Assembly (NCBI GenBank): GCA_947179485.1
Contig: OX359245.1
Location: 24,415,067-24,479,066, forward strand
Length of the DNA: 64,000 bases
Source of the DNA: Allacma fusca
Lineage: Eukaryota; Arthropoda; Collembola; Symphypleona; Sminthuridae
Reading direction: 5' to 3'
This document shows positions 35,692 through 47,037 of the stretch, piece by piece (position 1 is the stretch's first letter; each line of letters begins with the position of its first letter). The translations under genes and the position numbers were made by a program. The notes beneath the pieces are model-generated. The model worked only from the letters and a program-made list of their open reading frames with translations, did no database searches and had not been told where the DNA came from.

Positions 35692-36687
35692 GGTGGTCTC
35701 AGCAGTTTTCGGTTAGTATTTGTACTATGTACTGGAGAACTTACAGGATATTTATGTACAAATGCCGACAATGGCAGGGCATGTTCAGACAATATTGTAT
35801 TTTTATTGTTTCTGGGGCAACACTGTAACAACAGATTGCATCAGATCAACTTAAAAACAATATTAGTTTTTGCATTCCAGAAATCAGGACTTTACGTCTA
35901 CTCATCAGGTCATCAGGTGTGCCTATCTCAAATCAGGACAATCCTGATGAAATCAGGACTGATGGACACCCTAGTGTAACATCGTGTAGGATTCCCATAA
36001 GTGACGTCCCGTGATGAGGACAAACGTGTCCCCTCAGGCTATTTCCGAAATACTGTATTTAAGTCAAAACCGACAACGCAACTGTGTTCAACACCATACC
36101 AGAAGTTTAAATAAATTGTTTGGGCCCATTCGGGTAACAGGACACCCGGTTTAGGTTAGCATGGTTACATCACGATAACAGCCGTTTGTGTTGGCCAATT
36201 AAGACCAAACGAAATGTAAATCCGCTTATGGATTATAGTCTGTTGCTTTACTGCTAACACAAATATCCGGCGGGTACCGGACCCGGTAATACAATACCCA
36301 GTATCCAAAAATATTCAAAAATTTGTGACTTCTGCTGCAGCAATATGTTTTTATGATTGCTAGGCGACAGACTATTTTCGTGCTAATGACATCGGACATT
36401 TTACCCGGGTTTTATAATACCCAGCCGAATATCGGGTATTGAAGTACCCGATATTCACTAGCACCACTAGTCTCAGCAGTTATCTGTCAGTATTTGTGCT
36501 ATTTGCTGGAGATCTAATAGGATAATTACGTAAAACCACCAACAATGGCATGGCACGTTCAAACAATATTTTACTTTTGTTTCTGGGGCAACACTACAAT
36601 AACAGATTGCATCAAATCAACTTAAAAACAATATCGTATTTTCATCCGAGAAATCAGGACTTTACGTCTACGCATCAGGTCATCAGG
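35692..36687. repeat. Two diverged copies of a 220-280-bp segment
   Basis: 35692-35973 (GGTCTCAGCAGTT...TTCTGGGGCAACACT...AGATTGCATCA...GGACTTTACGTCTAC) recurs at 36468-36687. The second copy continues at 38603-38655 after being split by a hAT insertion. Between the copies, at 36265-36465, is a cluster of GGGTA/TACCC words that may be another element end. Confidence 0.7.
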
Positions 36688-37059
36688 TAGGGTTCCCAGA
36701 TGTCCCGGAATGACAGTCATTGTCCCGTGTCCCGGAAGGGTGTATTCCGGGACACGTAAATGTCCCGGAAACGTCGAGCTCAAAAAGTTACCATAATTAT
36801 CAGAGGTTTTAAGATAAAAATAAAATATTTCAATCTAGAGGAGCTCGATTCAAACGAGAGCATCATGTGCCATCTACATAAAGCTAATAAAATCATTAAA
36901 ATGTGATTTCAAGCGTAACAAAAACGCTTAAGCATCAGGTAATAATTGAAAAGGTCTAGGTATTACAATTCTATATGGGAAGAGGTTGTCAATTCCAAAT
37001 ATTGGTTACGTCGAAATGGCAAAGATAACCAGACCCCTGCTAAGCTTTAGAAATTCCAG

Positions 37060-38210
37060 AAAGAAAATCCATCAATTGTTGCTGCTAATTGCAAATATCA
37101 CATTATACACAACGCTGTGAAAAATGCATGCAATAAATTACCAATGGATGTTGAAGGCTTAGTTTTAAAGGTTTCTGGCGAATCTAGCTCGTCTGTGCAG
37201 AGACTAACTCTTTAAAACAGTTCTGTGAAATGGTGAATATGGCTTTCCTTACTTCCAGCACTGGACAGGTTCCTTTCTAATAGGTGAGCATTGAAGTCAT
37301 ATTTTCTTTTGAAGGAACAAAGTGACTGCCCTGCAGTTATTCGCAAGTTTGTATGTCATAACAGCAATGAAGTTGATGCGAAAGTAGAATGCCTACCCGA
37401 ATGTTACCTATATTAGGGATGCCAATGGTCTGGTCCGGACCATTTATAATGGTTTGGACTTTTTGGACCATGGTCCTTGTGGTCTGGTCCGGTCTGATCC
37501 AACACTTGGACCAGACCAGATACAATTGGTCCAGCTTCAGGACCAGACCAGACCAGACCACAAGGACCATGGTCCAAAAAGTATGAAAATAAAAAAATAT
37601 GAGTTAACGAAATCCCATGGAACGAATTAAAAATGTCATTTCTGGGGATAAAACAAGAATTTCACTGGATAAAATGTGATTGTTTGATTGCACTCTATGG
37701 TTTTCTGGACCATGGTCCGGGCCATGGTCTGAGCTTCGGACCAGACCAGTTTCATAAAAACTGGATCAGACCAGACCATTGGCATCACTAGCCTATATAT
37801 TGTGCACATTATTTTACAAAAAATGAATTCGCCCATTTTAATGTTGGAGTGTAATGATTGTACTTCTACGGAAGTTTACGCCATAATGAAATCTCTTCTG
37901 GAAAGTTGTGTAAACCGATATAACGATAAATTTTACGGAAGTAGCTCTAATGCAATTCTAAAGAATTTACCCCCGCAACAAAACAAAAGCGCTTTGAACA
38001 GGAAGCTTAGGATTTTTTTGAAATCACTGCAGACATATTTAAGCAGACATTTTGATTTCAGTGATACTAATTTTTTTTGAAAATGGATCTACTAAATTTG
38101 AAATCGGAGGAATTAGCATCCATGGCTTATTTACTAAATATTGCCGTTGCACTCGTTATTAAATTAAACGAGGACCAACTGTACAATGAATTTTGCTTAC
38201 TTCGTCAAAC
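37060..38210 (+). pseudogene. hAT transposase remnant
   Basis: Reading in broken frames gives HIIHNAVKNACNKLPMDVEG (37095-37155), WLSLLPALDRFL with LKSYFLL near 37250-37310, and then after the nested element KMNSPILMLE...AIMKSLLESCVNRYNDKFYG...FLKSLQTYLSRHFDFSD (37819-38060) and EDQLYNEFCLLRQ (38170-38210). The order matches the C-terminal half of hAT transposases of the type that also gave rise to host ZNF862-like proteins. Stops, frameshifts and the nested insertion show it is dead. Confidence 0.6.
37414..37790. mobile_element. 377-bp hAT MITE nested in the hAT transposase, TSD (A/G)CCTATAT
   Basis: Ends TAGGGATGCCAATGGTCTGG and CCAGACCATTGGCATCACTA are inverted with one mismatch. Flanks ACCTATAT (37406-37413) and GCCTATAT (37791-37798) match at seven of eight bases. 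The body is built from GGTCTGGTCC and GGACCATGGTCC words in both orientations. Confidence 0.88.
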
Positions 38211-38655
38211 TTGAGTTTTTTTTATTGTCGGTCGGTGCAAAGTGGGCTGTGTTTTTAAGAAAGATCAGTGTACTGAACTATCCAGCCATTCGAGCTGATC
38301 TCGTTCGTGGTATTAATTCCTGTTAGCAACGATTTTGCAGAAACTTATTTCAGCCTAATGAAGACAGTTTGGTCAGCCGAGAGAAAACAAAACTTGTGAA
38401 GGCAGATCTTCAAGTCAGGCTTAATGTGCTCTTTTCATGTTGTGAATTGGTTTCTTTTTTGAACAAACCGGAAAACAAGAAAATGTTATTATATGCCAAA
38501 AAGGCTTGAAAAATACAATTAGGAATCGTGTATACGCAAACAAAATTTAAAATTATTTTGTCCGGGATTACGTTTGAAAAAAGTGGGAACCCTGTCATCA
38601 GGTTTGCCCATCTCAAATCATGACAGTCCTGATGAACTAAGGATTGATGCATACC

Positions 38656-39266
38656 CTACTCACATCGTACTCCCAATCCAATCATTCTTGTGGACGAAAC
38701 GAGAGCTCGCAGACAGAACAGAACCGCGGGCAAACTCCACATACATACATAGTTTTGTATTTCAATTTTAGAAGCTAACTAGCAGTAACGCCATCCGCTT
38801 ACGCGGATGGTAACACGACTGATGAAGTTATTCATAGTGACAGTAACTTTAAACAAAGTACAACATTTCTGGTTAAACACAGTTACGTGTGTAAGTGCCA
38901 TTTCCTTCACCTAGCAATTTCCCTTGTCGTCTTCCGCATCACTAAACTGTAAAACTTGTGTGATGAGGCGACAATTTCAAAACTTCCCTCTCTATCCTAC
39001 ACACGCTTTATAGGTTCGCGACTTCGCTAGTACAAATTACCATAAAGCTAAATGGCTTACTGGTATACACTTCCACTCTGAATGCAGAGCAGAGCGGTCA
39101 TACTGTTAGCTGCTCAGCAGCATTGGTGACCTGACTACCAATACAAAAACATCACGAAAAACTGCTAGTTTTTCCAACTGTATAGGAGCTGGGTTTTGTG
39201 ACTCCCTTGGAAAAGTTACGGTCATCCCTTCAAGCCTTCCTGGACATTAACTTATAGGTCTCTCAA
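38656..39266. other. No gene seen; may include the leader of the CR1/L2-like element
   Basis: No coding frame. A short hairpin GCCATCCGCTTACGCGGATGG lies at about 38790. The less AT-rich stretch from about 39060 to the first ATG of the next element may be its 5' UTR, but no left boundary can be seen. Confidence 0.35.
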
Positions 39267-42200
39267 AATGGTGAAGAATACCTGTAGCTGCTCTCTCTGT
39301 GATAAGAAGATCCAAAAAAAATGTGCTTTATCTGTGTTGCTTTTTGTGCAAGGAAACGTTCCATAGAAAATGCCATGATATTGGCTTAGCTCTATATCGT
39401 AGCACAGATCATGATCTATGGTCTTGTAAAACGTGTGTATGTGTTGGTTCGGATTTAAATACGAGTTTATTGAATATTGATTGCAAAGTTTCTGCTGTGA
39501 TCCCTGAACCTATTACGCTACATGCTCATACGCTTCCACGTAAAGTTGCTAAATTTTTGTATTTGAACATCAATAATTTTTCATTACATAAGTTTGAGGA
39601 ATTGAAATACTTTATTCTTGACAAAACTTTTGATGTAGTCGCCCTCGTTGAAACATTTTTTGACACAAAGACAAACATTTTCCTATATGACATACCTGGG
39701 TACAACCTACTGACACATAATAGAAAGACAAACAAAAAAGGTAGTGGATTGCTTCTATACCTTCACAAACGTATACGATACAAGTTTCTTGACTTCCCCA
39801 TTGAAACTCATAATTCAAATGTTGAATACTCAGCGTATAAGATTGGATTATCTGAGTATCAGTCTGTTATAATTATTCTAATTTATCGACCTCCGTCCAG
39901 CTCAATAGAAAAATTCCTACTTTTCATGGACAGTCCGTTCAAATATCTAGCCACACTCTCTACACACTGCATGATATTTGGTGATATCAATATTGACCTC
40001 TCTAAACCTAACCTGGAAACAATTAAGCTGGTCTCCTGTCTCAATATGTATAACTATAAGCAGATAATTGATATACAGACTCGTAGTGTTAGGTAAAAGG
40101 CCTGCCAGCTCACTAATTGACCATCTCTATATTCCGACACATAAACACATACAATGGAAAACTTCTACAACTGGACTCTCTGACCATGACATGATCTTAT
40201 TTGAGTATTCATTTAAAAATATTACTTCTAATAACACTACAGTGATTCAGTTTAGGGACTTCTCGAACTGTGACTGGAATACTTTAAATACTGCGATATG
40301 CAAAATTCATTGGAACTTTCTTTGTAATGACAACTACTCCATTGACTTTATCTACAATATTATAAGTACGACCTTAAGGGTTTTACTAGATGAGGTTTTA
40401 CCAATGAAAAGTATGAGGGTAAAAGCACGTTCCAAAACTTGGGTTACTAAGTACATATGTGAATGTACAACGAATAGGGATGCAAGTAAACAGAACACTA
40501 GACTAAACTATGTCCAACGACCCCTCCAAATGGGCTGAGTACCGTTGTTTGCGAGCAAAAGTAAAGCATGAAATATACAATGCTAAGCGTAATTTTTTCC
40601 AGGCAGAGTTGACTAAAAATGAACATCATCCTAAACGGTTGTGGAGTGTAATAGATTTGGTTCTTGGGAGACAGCGTAAATCCCCTTTAAATATTCAAAA
40701 ACTCTATATTGACTCTAGTCATAAGTCTAGTGTATGTAATACTACTGATATCTGTGATGTACTAGCTGAATCGTTTACTGTCCCATGCTCTTATGTTGAT
40801 AATGACTTACTTTTGTTTAAGCCTGTAGATACTATATGTGAGGAAATTAACGCTAAGGAGATATGGAGTGCTTTCAGTGGATTGAAACCTAAAGGCACTG
40901 CACACGATACAGTGAACTATAAAGTATTTGGTAAGGCTTCCATTGTCACACCTGTGCTGATACTCTTCAACCTAATACTTATGCATGGTTCTTTTCCATC
41001 TTACTTTAAAACTGCTATTGTCACCCCTGTATACAAAGGAAAGGGAAGCGTAAACAGTGCTGATTCATATCGCCCTATTCATTCGTTACCTTTTCTAAAC
41101 AAGTTATTTGAAAAGATAATCTACAAAAGGCTAATAAGGCAGTGTAATAGTCTCATTGATGAAAATCAGCACGGGTTTCGACGTGGAAGGTCTTGCTTTA
41201 CAGCAGTCTTTGTGTTTATACATAAATTATGTACATTCCTTGGAAACCCATTAGTTAAAGTCCTTGCCGTGTTTATAGACCTTCGTAAAGCATTTAACTC
41301 TGTATCTCGCATGCTATTACTTCAGAAAATTCAGAAAAACTTTAAATGTGATGTATATATACTAAGGTTGTTGGCTGACTATCTACATGACAGGAAATTT
41401 AAAATTGTTGTAAATAACACTACCTCTAAGTTATACATTGACGTCAATGGTGTCCCACAGGGATCTATACTTGGTCCTTTACTATTCATTTTGTTTTTCT
41501 CTGATATAAGCACTTGCTTAACATTGGATTATGTTGCGTATGCTGATGATCTGGTTTTATTTATGTACGACACTTGTCTAGATAAACTATTCTGTGGGAT
41601 GCAGCATTGGTTAAATAAGTTATGTACATGGATGAGTGACAATTCACTCACTATCAACGTTGACAAAACTATGTATGTTATTTACAATAAGTCTAGGTCC
41701 AATCCTGAAACCGAACATCGCCTCTTTATTCACAACACCGAGATAAGTCGTGTATGGAGTTTTAAGTATTTGGGAGTTCATATTGACGATAAACTCAACT
41801 TCAATGAGCATTTTAGCTATGTCATCAATAAGGTTTCCAAGTCTATGGGTGCTATTTTGAGAGCAAAACTTAGTCTATGTGAAAGGTCTTTGCGTCAACT
41901 TATCAATTCGTTTGTCTTTTCTCATATAGATTACTGCATTCTTGTATGGTGCAGCGTATGTAAATCTAAATTGAGCTTACTCCAAAACAAAATTGACAAG
42001 TGCCTTATTTTACTGTATTCTCCGAAATCTAAACTAAAGTGTATCTGTCCACTATCGTACATTTATGAGACATTCAACATTCTTACTGTCTCCGAAAGGG
42101 TTATGTACTATGGCTGCAAACTTGTTTTCAGTATATCTCATCTTGGTCACCCCATTAATTACATAAATGGTGTCTTCTTGTTCAAGTTTACCCCGACTCG

Positions 42201-42405
42201 TCTTCGCTGCTCCACTAATATAATACTTTTTCATCCCTTGGTCAAAACAAGTGTATCTACAAAGAATATTTTATATTTTTGTGTAAAATTTTTTAATGAA
42301 TTGCCCTCTGCTCTGCGGCTTCGTGAATCTGTTTTCAGAGTGTTTGAGAAAATGCTGATTAAGCATATTCTTGTTAGACGTAATGACTCTTTAATTTCAA
42401 ACTGA
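39267..42405 (+). pseudogene. CR1/L2-like non-LTR retrotransposon ORF (PHD finger, endonuclease, reverse transcriptase)
   Basis: From ATG 39267 the frame gives a Cys-rich start (NTCSCSLCDKK), shifts at an A-run near 39300, and continues CCFLCKETFHRKC...WSCKTC, together a PHD-type C4HC3 pattern. An apurinic-type endonuclease follows (LYLNINN, VALVETF, IYRPPSSS, FGDINIDL, then GLSDHDM). The reverse transcriptase is intact from 40510 to the stop (631 codons), with HGFRRGRSC, VFIDLRKAF, GVPQGSILGP and the catalytic YADD box. Frameshifts at about 39300, 40090 and 40509 break the single long ORF. The 3' UTR ends in a TAA-repeat tail at 42511-42534, interrupted by a DNA element. The copy at 12747-14155 belongs to the same family. 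Clade assignment within the CR1/L2 group is tentative. Confidence 0.85.
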
Positions 42406-42534
42406 TTTATGTTGTATGATCATGTATGTATTTATTGATTTGTCTTTGTCCCTGACTTTGAACCATCGGTGTCCTGAGTGAAAACCAACATTCATGTTGA
42501 CTTCTTTGACACGTTAATAAAGTTAATAATAATA

Positions 42535-43359
42535 CAGTAAAACCTGTATATAGTGACCACCTATACAGTGGTCTCCTGTTCACAGTGGCCAATATCGTGT
42601 GTCCCCGTCATGCGCCCTATGTTTTAACATTACGTTAACCCTGTATACAGTGGTTTTCTCTATAGTGGTCCCCTGTCAATAATGGTCCCTGGTTTATGTC
42701 CATTCATGACGAAATGCATGCTTCGAGCTCTGAATACAGTGGTCAGCATTAAAAACCATGTGCACACGAAATCGTTGCTCATAATTTCTATAGATTTCTA
42801 AGATTATTCTAGATTACGGTTTCTTAAATAAAGCATATTCCCGGTACCATACCTCCATACCACGCACAGTTCAAAAACACTTTGATTTCCATTTCGAAAA
42901 ATAGAGAATATTAGAATTATTGGAAAATCTCAAATTGAAATTCGTGTAGGCAGGATTGCCAGCAAGCAATGTTTGTATTGAATCTTGGAAGAAGAAATAT
43001 TATATTTTTGTTTAAATTACATTTGCGGAGAATCTGCCGGCGTCAATAATAAAGTAATTTTACGATAGTTGGAAACTATTTCACCTAGTATTCAAAAACC
43101 ATATTTAGAATTACTATATAGAATTATCGTTATACAGCATATCTTGCTCAACACAAGTTGAAAACTTTTAAACGGTCAAAAATTAATGATTATGTACAAA
43201 AAATGCGACCAGATGTCTTCTTAAACGCGTTAAAATATTCATTTAATATACATATATACCCTATATTGTGGTCCATGACCACTATACGGATAGTGGTCAC
43301 TGTACATAGTGGTCAAATATTAGGTTCCCTAGAGAAACCACTATATACAGGTTTTACTG
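42535..43359. mobile_element. pogo/Tigger-like MITE, TSD TA
   Basis: The 21-bp ends (CAGTAAAACCTGTATATAGT and one further base) are perfectly inverted and flanked by TA on both sides (42533-42534, 43360-43361). A CAGTNNAACC terminus with TA duplication is typical of pogo/Tigger members of Tc1/mariner. The 825-bp body has no transposase. ATACAGTGGTC and ATAGTGGTC words recur inside both ends. The flanks on both sides are TAA repeats, so it landed in the microsatellite tail of the upstream retrotransposon. Confidence 0.9.
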
Positions 43360-43361
43360 TA

Positions 43362-43662
43362 ATAATAATAATAATAATAATACCAAAGCATTATACAGTA
43401 GAAAGGATGGTAATATTGTCACTGGCTACATTTATAAGAAAATAAGCAGTGATTATCCGTTTATATTAAAGAGAAAACAGTTACATATTAGAGTGCTTTG
43501 CAAAGACAGTTAAAAATGTCAGGGACAAAGTTAGGATTATGTTGGCATTTATTTTCACATGGACAACTGTATGTTGTTTTTTTCGAGGGGTGTGTGAATA
43601 AAATATCAAGGTCGTTGTAACTGATACTGCCTAACAAAGTAAAATAATGGGCAAAGGTGAAG
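43362..43662. other. TAA tail and spacer
   Basis: Starts with the remaining TAA repeat of the interrupted retrotransposon tail, then AT-rich spacer without recognisable features. Confidence 0.4.
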
Positions 43663-43670
43663 GTACATAC

Positions 43671-45477
43671 CAGAGCTCCGCACGGGTCGGGTAATTTTTG
43701 ATACCGAACTTGAACCGGAACCGTACTTGAATTTTCGGGTAAAAGCAGAGTCAGATCCGGACTTGCCGGTTAAGCACGAGTACAAAATCCAGTACTCTGA
43801 GTGCGGGTAAAAGTACTATGTAGGCGCACTCGTACTCGGACCGAATTATCAAGTATTTTTTTAAAAACCGGACCGACCCGTACTTGAACTCGTACTTGGA
43901 CCGTACTCGAGGTTCAATTACTTTTTTAATTACTTTTGTAAATTTTAGCTTACATAAGTTAGCTTTACGCAATTAGTTTAAAAAAATTTAATTTAATAAA
44001 ATTATTCACTGATTTTGCTATTATTTCTAGCCTTTATAGAGTACGCGTATCTTAAACGAGCAAAAGGATTTGTTTTGCGGATAAATTTTCAAATAATTCA
44101 TCGTCTGACACCATCGATGCAGCTGCTGTGGTGGCAATTCATCACTTAAGCTAATGATAAATAACTAATTGAGTTTTACCCATGCAATTTTTGCAACAAC
44201 TAGTCTATAGTGACGTAGTTTCAGAACTGCGAGCTGTGATATTAAAAAAGTTGGTATTAAAATCTTTCTTATCCGCAATATTTTTAACTATTACCATTAA
44301 TACGTTATTGAAGAGAATTTCTTAAACCTCGTTTTCTGTGTTTTCTGTACATGTTCTCAACTAGCCACTATCGCTTATATAAAAATACACAATGGCTCTC
44401 TGAAAAGCTTGCACAATTTTCGACCATTTAGCGTTAAAAATTATTATTTGTATGCGCTTCAAACACTGAATAATCTAAAAAACATGTCAAATTTTAAAAA
44501 GCCGGCATTGCTTTACTTTTTGAAAGACCTCAGGTAAATGAGTAAATTTCGTGTATCACGTAGATCAACCTCGCAAATATCCATGGCAATGAAGTAGTGT
44601 TTCTTTGCGGTATCGCGAATTCCCGAGGTTTCGGCTCGGTTTCGGGTCAACGGTTTAAAGAACCGTTATATTTCGGTACGGTTTCTGGTCAACGGTTTAA
44701 AGAACTGTTATATTTCGGTCCGGTTTCTGGTCAACAGTTTAAAGAACCGTTAAATAAGGGAACACAATTTTGACTTCCATAAAAATTAATCGTATACATT
44801 TTTCACCAAAGGAATTGGAACCGGTTCGTGAAACGATTTTATTTTCGGGATCAGTTGCCGGGAAGGCAAAAATGTCCCTGACTCTAACATAACGGTTCCG
44901 GTTTCGGGAACAGAAATGTATTTTTTTCGGTTCGGGAAAACGAGTCGGGTCGAGTCCATGATTTGGTGCCGTTCAGAAACACTACAATAAAGTCTGCTCC
45001 TTAAACTGATTGTGAAAATGTGAACTAAAGTTTCAATACTTTAGCGGTTAGAGTTCTATGTACCATACAATGCTTTCATTGTATTTTCAGTAGTTTCATT
45101 GAAGTATAACATTCCATATGTAGATATGTTGTACAAGGCGGCTCTCGACTCACGTCAAAATAACAGCCAATGATGCCGGATTTAAGGCATGACTTTTCTA
45201 CACATGATCAGGTGGAAGTACTCGAGTATTTTTTGCATTTCAAGTACGAGTACCAAGTAATTTCAAATTCAATACTTGTACTCATATCTTGCTTCGAGTA
45301 CTTTTTGAGAACTCGTACTTGTTACGATACTCGGTTCAAAATTACTCAAATACAAGTACGCATAGAGTTACTTGACGCGAGAGTACGAGTACATAATTTG
45401 TTGTGACTCCGTACTCGACCCGTACTTGTACTCGTACTTGAAACTCGAGTAGGTACTCGAACCCATGCGGAGCTCTG
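43671..45477. mobile_element. hAT-type non-autonomous element, TSD GTACATAC
   Basis: Ends CAGAGCTCCGCA and TGCGGAGCTCTG are perfectly inverted and flanked by an exact 8-bp repeat GTACATAC (43663-43670 and 45478-45485). Words of the type ACTCGTACTTG and GAGTACGAGT fill both ends (43680-43910 and 45210-45460). No transposase is visible. A second hAT-type element sits inside at 44595-44984. Confidence 0.9.
44595..44984. mobile_element. Nested 390-bp hAT-type element, TSD CAAT(G/A)AAG
   Basis: Ends TAGTGTTTCT and AGAAACACTA are inverted. The flanks CAATGAAG (44587-44594) and CAATAAAG (44985-44992) match at seven of eight bases. The interior holds three tandem copies of a 42-bp unit containing GGTCAACGGTTTAAAGAACC (about 44640-44760) and further CGGTTTCGGG words. 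Confidence 0.75.
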
Positions 45478-47037
45478 GTACATACAAAAGTAACTGTGTT
45501 TTTAAAGTTTCGTAATTTGTTGGATTTTTAATTATTATAATATATAGTCAGTGGTGGAATTACGGGGTGGGTAAAAAATATAATAACGACGGTCCTCAGA
45601 TTACATACATAATTATCCAACAAATCTATTTTGAGGGTTAGTGCCATTAGTGCTGTAATTTGTCCTTTTAGTATTGTATTGTACTTTGGCGAAAAGTACA
45701 AAAGTAGTACAACTAAGATATTGTTTTGTACTCCGAGTTTTGTTTTTGTTTTGTACTTCTATCAAATTGTTTTTGTTTTTGTACAATCTGTATTGTATTG
45801 TTCTAAGGTTCTAGAAGACGCTAGAAATTTGCTAAAGTGATAGTTGTATCTGAGTTCAAGAGCACGTAGGAATTGATTTGTGCAACTTTAGTTGTTTAAA
45901 AATTACGTGAAAGAACAAAAAACCAGTCATTGACTAATCTCCCATAAGAGATGCATTGAATCTGTTGACGGTCGAATTTTGAAGGGTGCAATTCTGTGGC
46001 ACCAACCTATTTGTGAATAATCCCTGTAATAACCACATCGTAATTTCCAGAACAACATAATTTCATAAACAATATTCACTACCATTGCTTAAAATTAGAA
46101 TGGATAGAGTAGACGCTTGGGCTTTGATATCTATATTTTCAATTTGCTCAGCCGTTGGCTTTTACCACCTATTTCATCGATGTAGAAATGTCCCCTATGC
46201 GTGGACAACATTTACAAATCGCATAGTTCGTTTGTTAGACTAGGTCTTTTGTCTTTGTTAGACACAGACTAGATTTATCCAAGTCAACATTTAAACTATA
46301 CGGTTAGCCAATTTTAATGATCAGTACCGATTCATTGGTATCATCAGAGCTATGCAAAATACTTGGTCTTCGTTGACAAAATACAAAATAAAATACTTGA
46401 AATAAAATATGGAAAATACAAAATACGAAGTAAAGTACTTCAGGTTATATTGCTAAAATACAAATGAAAATACAATACATGGTAGGTATTTGAAAATACT
46501 CAAATACAAAATACTGTATTTTAAATACAATACTTTCCTTAAAATACCCACATAATGCTCACTCTTGCGGTTTCTATAACACAAACCTTTTAAAACAGCC
46601 ACTTCAAAGACAAGGAATATAAGATAATTATATGTAGTAACAAATGGTTCAACGTTTGCCGAATAGGTCAGTTTATTAAAATTAATTATATTATAAGTCG
46701 TTTTGACTGTTAATAAAGTAATAAAGTAGATTAATATGAAAGTTTTATTTATTAGTAATTAAATATATTTTTGAAATGATTATTATAAAAAATAGTTATT
46801 ATCTGATAATTAAATTGAGTCGGTCTTTAGCGTACCTATATTAAATATTGTTGTTGCAGAGGCAAAATGGTCTGTGCTGTACAAAAGCATGCGCGCGTAG
46901 ACCATTTCGCCTCTTCAACGACTTAATGCAGTATCGAGAACCTGAAAATGTTAGATGTAGTAAAGGGATTCATTCCAACGTATGTCATTCCAATGGAATT
47001 TGCACACATATTTCACATCATACAAGCTACATACAAC

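Larger units (their letters stand above)
33381..35973. repeat. Composite element bounded by TAGGGTGTCCAT inverted repeats
   Basis: TAGGGTGTCCAT at 33381 is inverted as ATGGACACCCTA at 35962-35973, with AATCAGGAC words next to both ends, which suggests a hAT-like element. The flanking eight bases do not match. Inside are a diverged direct duplication (33684-34195 against 34200-34670) and another TIR element at 34706. Confidence 0.5.
36688..38594 (+). mobile_element. hAT element with decayed transposase, TSD TCATCAGG
   Basis: Ends TAGGGTTCCCA and TGGGAACCCTG are inverted and flanked by an exact 8-bp repeat TCATCAGG (36680-36687 and 38595-38602). The flanking sequence on the two sides is contiguous in the related copy at 35940, which confirms a clean insertion. 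TGTCCCGGAA words crowd the left end. The interior carries a transposase remnant on the plus strand and a second, younger hAT element at 37414-37790. Confidence 0.88.

Noticed and set aside
33373..35981. 8-bp target duplication for the TAGGGTGTCCAT-bounded unit
   Set aside because: The flanks CTTATTGT and GTGTAACA do not match.
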